Assembly: GCA_035468985.1 (NCBI GenBank)
Contig: DATISF010000076.1
Coordinates: forward strand, 62,001 to 126,000
DNA: 64,000 nt
Direction: 5' to 3'
Source of the DNA: DASVHS01 sp035468985
Lineage (GTDB): Bacteria > Acidobacteriota > Thermoanaerobaculia > Gp7-AA8
Of this stretch, positions 41,317 through 50,116 are shown one piece after another. The translations under genes were made by a program, and so were the position numbers. Every line of letters starts with the position of its first letter. Position 1 is the stretch's first letter. The notes under the pieces are model-generated. The model had not been told where the DNA came from. It was given only the letters and a program-made list of their open reading frames with translations, and made no database searches.

Positions 41317-43268
41317 TGCACGGTTCCTTTTGAACGTTCGACGACATCGATGAAGACGTCCTCGAGTGAAAACGGTACGTTGCGATTGGAGATCACACGC
41401 AGTCCGCCCGACTGCAGGCGCTCCTCGATGGCCCGCGGGACGCCACCGATGTTGTCATCCATGAGGATGTGAAGCCGGCTTCCGAATACCGACACGCGCC
41501 ATCGATCCGCGTCCTGGCTCAGCAGCTCTGCAGCGCGCCGCGGCTCGTCGACGACGACCTCCAGCAGCTGACCGCGCTGCGCGCTCTTGATTCCGGACGG
41601 CGTTCCTTCGGCGACCAGCTCGCCGGCGGCCATGAAGCCGAGCCGGTTGCATTGCTCCGCCTCTTCCAGATAGTGCGTCGTGACGAGGATCGCCGCACCG
41701 GCGTCGGCCAGGCGGTTGATCATTCGCCACAGAGCGCGCCGCGCAAGGGGATCGACTCCGGACGTCGGTTCGTCAAGGAACAGAACCGATGGCTCGTGCA
41801 TGATCGCCGCGCCGAAGGCAACCCTCTGCTTCCATCCGCCCGGCAGGCTGCCGGTGAGCTGCGCTTTGCGGCTCTGCATGCCGGCGAAGTCGAGAACCCA
41901 GCGCACTTTTTCGCCGCGCTCGCTCTTCGGAATGCCGTAGATGCCGGCGAAGAAGGCGAGATTCTCCTCGATGGTCAGGTCGTCATAGAGCGAGAACTTT
42001 TGCGACAGGTAGCCGATTCGCTGACGCACGTCCGGTGAGCGAAGGCTTCCCTGCTCGCCGGCCAGCTCCATCTCGCCGGTCGTCGGTTCGAGGAGACCGC
42101 AGAGCATCTTGATGGTCGTGGTCTTTCCTGCACCGTTCGCTCCAAGAAGGCCGTAGATCTCGCCGTAGCGAACCTGCACGCTGACGTTCTTCACCGCCGT
42201 GAACCCGTCGAATTTCTTCGTCAGATTCAAACCGCCGATGGCAATCTGCCCTCGGCGCTCATTGGACGCGTGCCGCGACGGGAACGGGATGTCGCCGGGG
42301 TCATGACCGAGTCGTCGCAGCGTGGCGACGAAAACGTTTTCCAGCGTCGGTTCATCGACGCGAATGTCCGCATGAAGACCGCCCGCTGCCAGGCGTCGAG
42401 TCACGAACCGTGTTCCCTGATCGGCATCGTTGACCAGAAGGTCGAGGCGATCGCCGAAACGCTGCGCGTCGATGATCTCGTCTTCGGCGCCGAGCCTCAG
42501 CAGGCCTTCCGCCTCGTGAAGACGGTCCGTTCGCAGCTCCAGACGCGCGGCGCGGAGGGAGCCGCGGATAGCCGCCGGAGTACCAACCTGAAGGATCTCG
42601 CCGAGGTGCATGAGCGCGACGCGATCGCAGCGTTCCGCCTCGTCGAGGTACGGCGTGGCCACCACGATGGTCAATCCGTCTGCGGCGAGCCTCGTCAGCG
42701 CGTTCCAGAACTCACGCCGCGACACCGGGTCGACGCCGGTGGTCGGCTCGTCGAGCAGCAGCACGCGCGGTTGCGGAACGAGCGCGCAGGCAAGCGCCAG
42801 CTTCTGCTTCATTCCGCCGCTCAGTTGGCCGGCCAGGCGTCCGGCGAAGCGATCCATGTCGAACCGCTCCAGATACTCGCGTCCGCGGGCCGCGATCACA
42901 TCATCGGGGACGTGGCGCAACGACCCGATGTAGCGGATGTTTTCCGCGACCGTCAGGTCGGGATAGAGACTGAACGTCTGCGTCAGGATTCCGACTTCCG
43001 GCCTCATGTCGCGTGAAGGCCGGCCGAAGATCTCGGCGGTGCCGCGTGTCGGCGCCATGATGCCGGCGAGAATCTGAAACGTCGACGTTTTGCCGGCGCC
43101 GTCGGGCCCGATGAGCCCGAATACTTCGCCGGTCATGATCTCGAGATCGATGCCGCGCACAGCCTCGACATCGCCGTAGCGCTTCCACAAAGAGCCCACC
43201 GAGACCGCGGCGTAGGCGCGCCGATCCTTCGGCGCGGCTGCGACAACGTCGATCAGCGCCGCCGTCAT
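41313..43268 (-). CDS. Double ABC ATPase (YbhF-like)
   Basis: A 651-residue protein with two ABC nucleotide-binding domains. The first has Walker A GPDGAGKTST (54-63), signature LSGGMKQKLALA and Walker B LLLDEPTTGVDP. The second has Walker A GANGAGKTTT, Walker B LFLDEPTSGVDP and a signature changed to LPGGWKQRVA (Pro in place of Ser), suggesting asymmetric ATP use. Each domain ends in the drug-exporter helix (LENVFVATLRRLG, LEDVFIDVVERSKG). ATG 43268 overlaps the HlyD stop as ATGA. It powers the ABC-2 permease pair. Confidence 0.93.
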   Translation of the reverse strand: MTAALIDVVAAAPKDRRAYAAVSVGSLWKRYGDVEAVRGIDLEIMTGEVFGLIGPDGAGKTSTFQILAGIMAPTRGTAEIFGRPSRDMRPEVGILTQTFSLYPDLTVAENIRYIGSLRHVPDDVIAARGREYLERFDMDRFAGRLAGQLSGGMKQKLALACALVPQPRVLLLDEPTTGVDPVSRREFWNALTRLAADGLTIVVATPYLDEAERCDRVALMHLGEILQVGTPAAIRGSLRAARLELRTDRLHEAEGLLRLGAEDEIIDAQRFGDRLDLLVNDADQGTRFVTRRLAAGGLHADIRVDEPTLENVFVATLRRLGHDPGDIPFPSRHASNERRGQIAIGGLNLTKKFDGFTAVKNVSVQVRYGEIYGLLGANGAGKTTTIKMLCGLLEPTTGEMELAGEQGSLRSPDVRQRIGYLSQKFSLYDDLTIEENLAFFAGIYGIPKSERGEKVRWVLDFAGMQSRKAQLTGSLPGGWKQRVAFGAAIMHEPSVLFLDEPTSGVDPLARRALWRMINRLADAGAAILVTTHYLEEAEQCNRLGFMAAGELVAEGTPSGIKSAQRGQLLEVVVDEPRRAAELLSQDADRWRVSVFGSRLHILMDDNIGGVPRAIEERLQSGGLRVISNRNVPFSLEDVFIDVVERSKGTVQ

Positions 43269-44512
43269 TTGTGCCGCCATCCGCGCGGCCATTGGCCGCC
43301 GCCAGTCAGAATCTCCGCATCCGCCGGCATGCCCGGCTTGGCGAGACCGCCGGCATCCTTGAATTGGAGCTTGACGCCGACGGCCTGCTTGACGCGATCG
43401 TCGCGGAAGTACGTGTTCTCCGGCGTGAACGTCGCGGCTGGATCGATCCGTGACACGTATGCGTCGAAGGCGCGACCCGGATTCGAATCGAGGTAGACGC
43501 GCGCCGCATCACCGACCCGGACTTTTCCGATGGCGCCTTCAGGAACGTATCCGCGGAGATAGACCTGCCGGAGGTTGAGCAACGTGACGATCGCCGTTCC
43601 GGCAGTCACGACTTCTCCGGGCTCCGCGGCGCGTGTGATCACCGTGCCGTTGAATGGAGCGGTCACGGTGAGATCGCGAAGATTCGCCTCGGCCTCCGTG
43701 AGCTCGGCGTGAGCCTGCTGCGCGCTGGCGATGGTGCTGGCAATCTCCGCGCGCTGCTGGGCGATCTGCTTCTGGATGGTGAGCGACTGAGCATCGCGAA
43801 TGGCCTCGTTCGTCAGGTTCGCACGCGCGATGGTGAGCCCGCCGCGCGCCGCGTCAACGCGTCGCTGCGCGGCCGTGACGGCGGCGGCTTGCCGATCGGC
43901 GTTCGATGCGGCTTCGCGGGCCTGCCGTTCCGACACGCTTCCCGATTCCGCCAGGTGGGCATAGGCGTCCCGGTCGAATGCGGCGAGGCGATATGCCGCC
44001 TGCTGCTGAGCGAGATCCGCCTCGATGGCAGAAAGATCGGCCTCGGCCTGCGCCACGCGACCCGCGGCATCGACTTTCGATTGTCCGGCCTGCAGCTCGC
44101 TCTGCCCCAACTGCGCTTGCAGAACGGCCAGCTGCGCTTCCGACGCCGTCTGCCGCGCTTCCGCGCCGGCCACGGCAACGCGAGCCTGCTCCTGGCGGGC
44201 GCGTATCTGCGAGTCGTCGAGTCGCGCCAGGACGTCACCGGCGTTCACGGAATCGCCTTCGCGGACGCGCACCTCCGCGATTCGCCCGCTCGTCTTGGGA
44301 GCGACCGTGGAGTCATCGCCCTCGATGCGCCCGCTCAGAACGACGATGTTCGCCGGGACGTGCGCGGCGAACAGCGTCTTCCAGGCCGCGAACGCAAGGG
44401 CGATCACAATGACCGGCGCGACGAGCAGAATGACACGCCGGCGTCCCCGTGCGGGCGCAGGACCTTCTTCGGCCACCGGCGGAGCGACGGCGATCGACGG
44501 TTGAGCGCTCAT
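43265..44512 (-). CDS. HlyD/EmrA-type periplasmic adaptor (YbhG-like)
   Basis: A 415-residue membrane-fusion protein. One N-terminal transmembrane helix (VILLVAPVIVIALAFAAWK), lipoyl half-motifs (GRIAEVRVREGDSVNAGDVL and FNGTVITRAAEPGEVV), and an Ala/Gln-rich coiled-coil hairpin between them (~95-275). The C-terminal beta-barrel contains VRVGDAARVYLDSNPGRAF. It bridges the inner-membrane ABC pump to an outer-membrane channel; no TolC-like gene is in the window. Its ends overlap both neighbours by 4 bp. Confidence 0.93.
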   Translation of the reverse strand: MSAQPSIAVAPPVAEEGPAPARGRRRVILLVAPVIVIALAFAAWKTLFAAHVPANIVVLSGRIEGDDSTVAPKTSGRIAEVRVREGDSVNAGDVLARLDDSQIRARQEQARVAVAGAEARQTASEAQLAVLQAQLGQSELQAGQSKVDAAGRVAQAEADLSAIEADLAQQQAAYRLAAFDRDAYAHLAESGSVSERQAREAASNADRQAAAVTAAQRRVDAARGGLTIARANLTNEAIRDAQSLTIQKQIAQQRAEIASTIASAQQAHAELTEAEANLRDLTVTAPFNGTVITRAAEPGEVVTAGTAIVTLLNLRQVYLRGYVPEGAIGKVRVGDAARVYLDSNPGRAFDAYVSRIDPAATFTPENTYFRDDRVKQAVGVKLQFKDAGGLAKPGMPADAEILTGGGQWPRGWRHK

Positions 44513-44949
44513 GATCGTGAGGTGGCCAGGCGCGGGTCAGCAGCCGCACCGGCGCTCGCGTCGCGCTCCCGCGCGAAGCTCCAGAGCGCTTCCGGATGAC
44601 GAACCGTCGTGGCGACCCAGAAGAGGACCAGAATCACCGCGGGCTGGGAGATCGGCTCACCGTGCCCCAAGTGCGCGGCAATGGCTCCTCCCATGTACGC
44701 CGACACCAGAACGAGTCCCACCGCTCGAGTGCGCGGAATGAGAAACAACAGCGCGCTCACGACTTCCAGGACGGCGATGAATTGCAGCCTTTCCCCGAAG
44801 AAGCCGAGGTTCGCCAACGGGCCCGCTACTGCCGGGACCCGCGCGAATTTCGCGAATGAGCTGGCGATGAGAATGAGCCCCGGAAACGTCAGAAACACAT
44901 TTCCAAAGACACGCCGGGCTCGACTCATCGCAAGTGGATGAGATTGCAT
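44509..44949 (-). CDS. DoxX-like membrane protein in ECF41 operon
   Basis: A 146-residue protein with four transmembrane segments: FLTFPGLILIASSFAKFARV, FIAVLEVVSALLFLIPRTRA, VGLVLVSAYMGGAIAAHLGH and PAVILVLFWVATTV. The SFAKF...G and YMGGAIAAHLGHGEP features are those of DoxX-like (PF13564) proteins. ATG 44949 has GAGGAG seven bases upstream. It follows the ECF41 sigma gene by 21 bp; DoxX-like and carboxymuconolactone-decarboxylase-like proteins are the usual neighbours of ECF41 genes, so it is a likely target or redox partner. Confidence 0.88.
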   Translation of the reverse strand: MQSHPLAMSRARRVFGNVFLTFPGLILIASSFAKFARVPAVAGPLANLGFFGERLQFIAVLEVVSALLFLIPRTRAVGLVLVSAYMGGAIAAHLGHGEPISQPAVILVLFWVATTVRHPEALWSFARERDASAGAAADPRLATSRS

Positions 44950-44970
44950 CGTTTTTCTCCTCAATGGATT

Positions 44971-45909
44971 TCAGTTCACTGTATGCAGGTCGGGGATGCC
45001 GCGCAGCTTTTCGGGATTGGTGACGATGTAAAGGCGGGCGATCAGACCGCCATCCACATCGACCGTAACCACGGCGCGCGCGCGGCCGTTGACATAGCTG
45101 ATGAACCCAGGTTGTCCGTTGATCTGCGCGACGTGCACCACCTGGTCCTTCGGAACGAACTTCTTGGTTGCACCGAGCAGCAGAGCGACGACCCGGCGCG
45201 ATCCATGAATGATGTTCGGCACCGCGGCCGCCTTTCCTCCCCCGTCCGAATAGAACACGACGTCACTCGACAGGAGTGCCAGGAGCCCATCCATGTCTCC
45301 GTGGGTGCTGGCGTCGATGAACTGACGCATCAATCGCTCTCCTTCTTCCGCTGATGCGGAGAAGCGAGGACGATCCTGCGTGACGTTCTGCCGCGCGCGA
45401 TGCAGGATCTGACGGCAGGCCGCTTCGTTGCGCCCGAGGATCGAGGCGATCTCCGAATAGTCGTAGTCGAAGACGTCGCGAAGAAGCAGCGTCGCGCGCT
45501 CGATCGGATTGAGACGCTCCAGAAGAACGAGAAAGGCCATCGACAGCGACTCGTTGATCTCATGAAGCGTCGGATCGGCGGCCGTCGCGGTCAGCAGCGG
45601 CTCGGGCAGCCACTGACCGAAGTACTCCTCGCGCTGAACGCGCGCCAGTTGCAGGTGATTGATGCAGAGCCGGCTGACGATCGTCACCAGCATCGCCCGC
45701 GGGGAGCGAATCTCCTGATCGGAAATCTTCTGCCACCGCAGATATGTCTCCTGCACCATGTCCTCGGCATCGCTCGCGCTGCCGAGCATGCGGTAGGCAA
45801 TCGAGAACAAGAGATTTCGATGCTGATTGAAGGCATCGAGCCGCGAGTCGGGCGGATCGTTCACTGTCGATAGCTCGGTCACTTCGAAACGATCTCCGCT
45901 CATATCCAT
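44971..45909 (-). CDS. ECF41-type RNA polymerase sigma factor with SnoaL-like C-terminus
   Basis: A 312-residue sigma factor. Regions 2 and 4 occupy ~25-180 (SDAEDMVQETYLRWQ, YDYSEIASILGRNEAACRQI). The C-terminal ~110 residues form an NTF2/SnoaL_2 domain that replaces a separate anti-sigma factor. All three ECF41 hallmarks are present: WLPEP (100-104) in the linker, DGGGK (222-226), and NPEKL (298-302, usually NPDKL). In this family the C-terminal domain modulates activity in cis. It heads the operon of DoxX-like protein, ABC exporter and SDR. Confidence 0.95.
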   Translation of the reverse strand: MDMSGDRFEVTELSTVNDPPDSRLDAFNQHRNLLFSIAYRMLGSASDAEDMVQETYLRWQKISDQEIRSPRAMLVTIVSRLCINHLQLARVQREEYFGQWLPEPLLTATAADPTLHEINESLSMAFLVLLERLNPIERATLLLRDVFDYDYSEIASILGRNEAACRQILHRARQNVTQDRPRFSASAEEGERLMRQFIDASTHGDMDGLLALLSSDVVFYSDGGGKAAAVPNIIHGSRRVVALLLGATKKFVPKDQVVHVAQINGQPGFISYVNGRARAVVTVDVDGGLIARLYIVTNPEKLRGIPDLHTVN

Positions 45910-46095
45910 TCCGACTCCTCGCCAGCTAAGACCGGACGGCCGCGATCTCGTGACAGAGAGCGCGGCTCATAAGGAGCCGCCCGAGTGGATGTCACAAATT
46001 GTTGACATGCTCGGACCGACCATTTCGAGCTTTGTAACGCCAGCGAACGACTCGGGCGAGCAACCGGGGTCGAGCGCGGCCGTAGAGCAGCGGTC

Positions 46096-46614
46096 ATGAA
46101 TGAGAGAGCGACTGAGGCGAGATGGATCAATGCCGTCATTTGGGTTGGAGCGGGTTCCTTCTTCTTTGCGCTCGTGGTGTCCGCGATCTTCGACCCGACC
46201 ATTCGGCTTCTGCACTTTCTGCAGGCACTGATTTACGTGGCAGTGGTGTTCCTGGCTCGGCGCAAAAGCCCATGGGGATTCGGAGCAGGAGTCTTGATCG
46301 CTGCCTTCTGGAACTACATCAACCTCTTCGTCAACACATTCATCGCCGCCGGTATGCGTCAACTCGTAGGACTGGTCACCACCGGCCGGCTCAGGCGGCC
46401 GGATCTTCTGATCGCGCTGGTCGCCGCCGGCGGGCACTTCCTTCTGATCGCGGGATGCGCGGTTGGATTCCTGCGCACCCGGCCCCGCCTCCCGGACTGG
46501 GCCAGGTTCGTGGCGGGAGGCGTTCTGAGCATCGCCTACCTTGTGGCAATCATCGCCACGACAGGCCAGCAGTACATGCCGCTGCTCATGAGGGTGTTCC
46601 GGATCAGCGGCTGA
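46096..46614 (+). CDS. Membrane protein of unknown function
   Basis: A 172-residue protein with five or so hydrophobic segments (IWVGAGSFFFALVVSAIFD, LLHFLQALIYVAVVFLARR, GFGAGVLIAAFWNYINLF, LLIALVAAGGHFLLIAGCA, VAGGVLSIAYLVAIIATTG). It is divergent from the ECF41 gene with a 186-bp spacer, and convergent with the haloalkane dehalogenase gene. No family name can be given with confidence; it has no charged functional motif. Expression may be controlled from the same divergent region as ECF41. Confidence 0.75.
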   Translation: MNERATEARWINAVIWVGAGSFFFALVVSAIFDPTIRLLHFLQALIYVAVVFLARRKSPWGFGAGVLIAAFWNYINLFVNTFIAAGMRQLVGLVTTGRLRRPDLLIALVAAGGHFLLIAGCAVGFLRTRPRLPDWARFVAGGVLSIAYLVAIIATTGQQYMPLLMRVFRISG

Positions 46615-46635
46615 AATCTGCGCTCCCACGACAGC

Positions 46636-47511
46636 TCATACAGATCTCACGAATTTCTCCAAGGCCTTCCCGATCTCATCGGGAGAGTCTTCCTGCAGGA
46701 AGTGCACGCCCTTGACCGTGACCTCGGTTTGATTCGGCCAGGTTCGGCAGAATTCGAGCGTTCGGCCTCTGACGATCGCTCCGGGGTCACCGACGATGAG
46801 GAGCTTGGGAAGCGCACTCTCAGACATCGCTTTCGCATAGTTCTCCGCGATCGCGGTGACATCGCCCGGCTCTCCCTCGATCGGGATCTGTCGTGGCCAG
46901 ACCAGTGTGGGCAGCCGCGCTTCGCGCTCGAGAAACGGCGCTCGATAGACGGCCATCTCCTCGTCGCTCAGCTTGCGCAGAACGCTTCGCGGGAGAATTC
47001 CCTCAACGAAGAAGTTCGCGTCGAGGATCATCGCCTCCCCTTTTGGCGAGCGAAGGGCCCGGAACATGTCGCCGGCCTCGCCGAAATCTTCCCAGCGCCT
47101 GGGACTGGCGATGGCCTCCATGTAGGCGATGGCCTTGATCTGCTCCGGATAGCGCGCTGCCCTGTGGAATCCGAGGGCCGAGCCCCAATCGTGGACGACG
47201 AGGGTGACGTTGCTCGTGAGATTCAATGCCTCGAACCACGCGTCGAGATAGCGCGCGTGATCGACAAACCGATACGCCTCCGTTGGTGACTTCCCGGATC
47301 GGCCCATGCCGACGAGATCGGGAGCGAGGCACCGTCCGTGCGCGCTGACATAGGGAATGATGTTTCGCCAAAGGTAGGAAGAGGTGGGGTTCCCGTGAAG
47401 AAACACGATCGGGTCGCCGTGACCGGTATCGACATAGCTCATCTCCGTGTCGAGAACGGCGACGCGCCGCCGCGGATGCGGGTCGGTTGCGTTGACATGA
47501 GGTTGAGTCAT
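46636..47511 (-). CDS. dhaA: Haloalkane dehalogenase (DhaA-like)
   Basis: An alpha/beta hydrolase of 291 residues that cleaves carbon-halogen bonds. The complete haloalkane dehalogenase II pattern is visible and almost collinear with DhaA numbering: nucleophile Asp108 and halide-binding Trp109 in VVHDWGS, halide-binding Asn41 in HGNPTSS, catalytic acid Glu132 in YMEAIA, and His270 in GVHFLQED. ATG 47511 touches the stop of the upstream hydrolase (TGATG). The true substrate could be a natural halogenated compound; family membership is firm, substrate is not. Confidence 0.92.
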   Translation of the reverse strand: MTQPHVNATDPHPRRRVAVLDTEMSYVDTGHGDPIVFLHGNPTSSYLWRNIIPYVSAHGRCLAPDLVGMGRSGKSPTEAYRFVDHARYLDAWFEALNLTSNVTLVVHDWGSALGFHRAARYPEQIKAIAYMEAIASPRRWEDFGEAGDMFRALRSPKGEAMILDANFFVEGILPRSVLRKLSDEEMAVYRAPFLEREARLPTLVWPRQIPIEGEPGDVTAIAENYAKAMSESALPKLLIVGDPGAIVRGRTLEFCRTWPNQTEVTVKGVHFLQEDSPDEIGKALEKFVRSV

Positions 47512-48437
47512 CAGATCGCCTGCACTTTCCCGGCTTGCTCGCCATTCGCAGCCGCAACCCACTCGCGATGCCATGAACGAATGCTCTGCGCGACCAGGTC
47601 GGGGTCGTCGCACATCGGAAAATGATTTCCATTGGCGAGGACGACCTGACGACACTCCGGGAACAGAGCCTTCCACTGCTGCTGGAAGTGGAATGGATCG
47701 TTGTGCTCACCGAAAATCGTGAGAAGCGGGAGCGTGGAGAGCGGACCGGAGAGAGCCCGCGCGATCTCGTCGTACAACTGGTCGGATCGTCTTGCGTCGC
47801 GAAGATAGTTGTGAAAGGCGCGGCGGCCCCGCGATCCCATGCCGTCCAGAAAGGCCTGCCGGGCCGGCTCGTCGAGGTTGCGACCCACTCCGAACGATGT
47901 CGCTGAGATTCTGGGAATGATGCCGGTGAGCACATCGAGCTCACGCATGAGGGGATTGCCGACGATCGCCAACATGATCCGGAGGGGTGTCTGCGGCGTC
48001 CAGGCGAATGCATTCACGGCCACGATGCCGCGAAGCCGCTCCGGCTTCCGCGCAAACGCGCCCAGGCCGGCGATTCCGCCGAGGTCGTGCGCAACGAGCG
48101 TGACGTCGTCGAGGTCGAGCCCCTCGATGACTCCTCGGACTGCGCGCGCGGCCGTGTCGAGGTTGATGGAAATTCCGGCACCGTCGACGGTTCGTCCGTT
48201 TCCCGGGGCGTCAAAACAGATGCAACGGAAGTCCGTGGCGAGCCTGCTGATGAGATCGCGCCAGATGAACGACCACGCTCCGACGTGGACGAGCAGCAGC
48301 ACCGGGCCGCGGCCCACATCCGTGACAGCGAGCGTGGACCCATCGACTTCGAGTCCGAAGGTTTCGAATGGCCAAACCCGCTTCGGCAGCCACGTGGGAC
48401 GAACAAGGGGAATGATTGAAGCGTCTCTACCCGTCAT
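47511..48437 (-). CDS. Alpha/beta hydrolase with Asp nucleophile
   Basis: A 308-residue hydrolase related to haloalkane dehalogenases and epoxide hydrolases: the elbow VAHDLGGIAG has Asp118 as nucleophile, and the late ANGNHFPMCDDPD supplies the His. The oxyanion segment is unusual (LVHVGAWSFIW, Val in place of the HGxP motif), and the Trp that follows the nucleophile in dehalogenases is Leu. It is therefore more likely an ester, lactone or epoxide hydrolase than a dehalogenase. It overlaps the DhaA-like gene and so works with it, or is a diverged duplicate. Confidence 0.85.
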   Translation of the reverse strand: MTGRDASIIPLVRPTWLPKRVWPFETFGLEVDGSTLAVTDVGRGPVLLLVHVGAWSFIWRDLISRLATDFRCICFDAPGNGRTVDGAGISINLDTAARAVRGVIEGLDLDDVTLVAHDLGGIAGLGAFARKPERLRGIVAVNAFAWTPQTPLRIMLAIVGNPLMRELDVLTGIIPRISATSFGVGRNLDEPARQAFLDGMGSRGRRAFHNYLRDARRSDQLYDEIARALSGPLSTLPLLTIFGEHNDPFHFQQQWKALFPECRQVVLANGNHFPMCDDPDLVAQSIRSWHREWVAAANGEQAGKVQAI

Positions 48438-48521
48438 TTCTTTTTTTCCTCACAACGTCATGGAAGACCGGCGAGGAGCACGATTTGTGACGGGACGTTC
48501 GTTTCGGGGCGAAGCCGGGCC

Positions 48522-49187
48522 TCAACCCTCCGTGGACTGAGGCGTCGTACGCGGCCGAACTCCTGCCACGAGCTTCATGAAATCGGACTCCGCCAGCCGG
48601 GACGGATGCACCTCTCCGCTCACGCCGAAGAAGCGGCAGAAACTCATGATCAGCGGATGCCAGCGCTCGGGATCGATGTGCGGACGTGAATCATCGCCCA
48701 TCAGCAGGTTCTCATCGACGTGCAGTTTCACGATGTGGACCTCGAACGCGTTTGCGCTCACGTTCTTTCCGAAAGGGCGGTAGTCGTGAACCACACCCTC
48801 CATCTGCACGGGACACTCGCGAACGCGCGGCGGCGCGACCGAGACCGATTCCACCGGCGTGAAGCCGGCGGTCCCGAACTTGTCGGATTCATATCGATAT
48901 CCCCACTGCAGCTTTTTCTCCGGGACGGGATCCTTGCCCGTTGTGAGTGCGAGGCGGTCGACCGCGGTGACCAGATCGACCGAGGGGAGATTGATCACGC
49001 ACTGGCGCGTGCGAATGAGGTTGTCGGACGTCTGGCCCATCTGTCCGAGGCCGAGCATGCAACTCCAGCCCAGCCACCATGCGGATGACATCGGGGCCAG
49101 GTTCGGCGATCCATCAGCATTCGTCGTGCTGATCAGCGCCACCGGCGTTCCGAAATAGAGGATCGTTGGCTCGATCGTTCTGTGCAT
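48522..49187 (-). CDS. Flavin reductase-like FMN-binding protein
   Basis: A 221-residue split-barrel FMN-binding protein. N-terminal ILYFGTPVALISTTNADGSP followed by LAPMSSAWWLGWSCMLGL is characteristic of the flavin reductase-like family; QTSDNLIRTRQCVINLPS provides the next conserved block. It may reduce FMN for a monooxygenase or be an oxidoreductase itself. It precedes the hydrolase/dehalogenase pair by 84 bp on the same strand, possibly one operon. ATG 49187 is chosen; the upstream frame is antisense to the Ada-like gene. Confidence 0.88.
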   Translation of the reverse strand: MHRTIEPTILYFGTPVALISTTNADGSPNLAPMSSAWWLGWSCMLGLGQMGQTSDNLIRTRQCVINLPSVDLVTAVDRLALTTGKDPVPEKKLQWGYRYESDKFGTAGFTPVESVSVAPPRVRECPVQMEGVVHDYRPFGKNVSANAFEVHIVKLHVDENLLMGDDSRPHIDPERWHPLIMSFCRFFGVSGEVHPSRLAESDFMKLVAGVRPRTTPQSTEG

Positions 49188-49270
49188 GCGGCGACGATAG
49201 CGGCCGATGCTCAGGCGAGGCCATCCACTTCTTGCCCTCAAATCCGAACGGCGAACGCGTTCGCTGTGTT

Positions 49271-50107
49271 GTGAGGATTGTGAATAGCGCGCCGGAACAG
49301 CAGTGGCGGAGCGTCCTGCAGCGCGATCGTCGTCAGGACGGCCGGTTTTATTACGCCGTTCGAACGACACGGATCTACTGCCGGCCGTCGTGTCCGAGCC
49401 GGCGGCCGCTGCGCACGCGCGTTGAGTTCTTTGGAACGCCGGCCGAGGCGGAGGAGGCGGGTTATCGTCCCTGCCTTCGATGCCGGCCGAAAGAAACGGA
49501 TGCGCAAATTCGCCTGATCACGGAGACGTGCCGTCTCATCGACCGCCATCTCGAAGAGACGCTGGCCCTCGATGATCTGGCCGGCGCGGCGGGCGTCAGC
49601 GGGTTTCACCTGCTGCGGATGTTCCGCCGCACGCTGGGCGTCAGCCCTCGCCAGTTCATCGAGCAGCGGCGATTCGACCGGCTCAGAGACACGCTGCGCA
49701 GCGAGCCGTCGGTCACCGATGCGATTTACGCCGCCGGCTTCTCCTCCCCGAGCCGCGTCTACGAAAACGCGAGACGATTTCTGGGGATGACTCCGGACAT
49801 GTACCGGCGCGGCGGAGCGGGAGCGACGATCGCCTACTCAGCGACTTCCACGAGCCTCGGGTTTCTCGTGATCGCATCGACGGCATGGGGAATCTTCCAT
49901 GTCGGATTGGGTGCCTCGCTTCCGAACCTGATTACCGAATTGCACAATGAGTTCCCCAGGGCCGGGATCCGATCCGGATCCGCGATCGCGGTCGCGATGA
50001 GCTGGCCGGCAGCGCTCGAGAGCGTGCCGTCCGAGATCAGGCTGACCGCGATCCGGATACAGTCTCGTCACGCCCCCGTCGCATGCCGGCGCGCGGCATC
50101 GTGGTGA
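49271..50107 (+). CDS. Ada-like regulator with truncated methyltransferase domain
   Basis: About 278 residues. The N-terminal Ada zinc domain is intact, with ligands C37, C41, C68 and C71 (YCRPSCPSR ... RPCLRCRP). An AraC helix-turn-helix pair follows (~85-185; LDDLAGAAGVSGFHLLRMFR, AIYAAGFSSPSRVYENARRF). The O6-methylguanine methyltransferase domain starts normally (GATIAYSATSTSLGFLVIAS) but after ~55 residues turns into unrelated sequence. The PCHRV active site is absent. The protein could still sense methylphosphotriesters and act as a regulator, but cannot repair O6-methylguanine. GTG 49271 is chosen; GTG 49280 is possible. Confidence 0.82.
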   Translation: MRIVNSAPEQQWRSVLQRDRRQDGRFYYAVRTTRIYCRPSCPSRRPLRTRVEFFGTPAEAEEAGYRPCLRCRPKETDAQIRLITETCRLIDRHLEETLALDDLAGAAGVSGFHLLRMFRRTLGVSPRQFIEQRRFDRLRDTLRSEPSVTDAIYAAGFSSPSRVYENARRFLGMTPDMYRRGGAGATIAYSATSTSLGFLVIASTAWGIFHVGLGASLPNLITELHNEFPRAGIRSGSAIAVAMSWPAALESVPSEIRLTAIRIQSRHAPVACRRAASW

Positions 50108-50116
50108 AATACTCCC

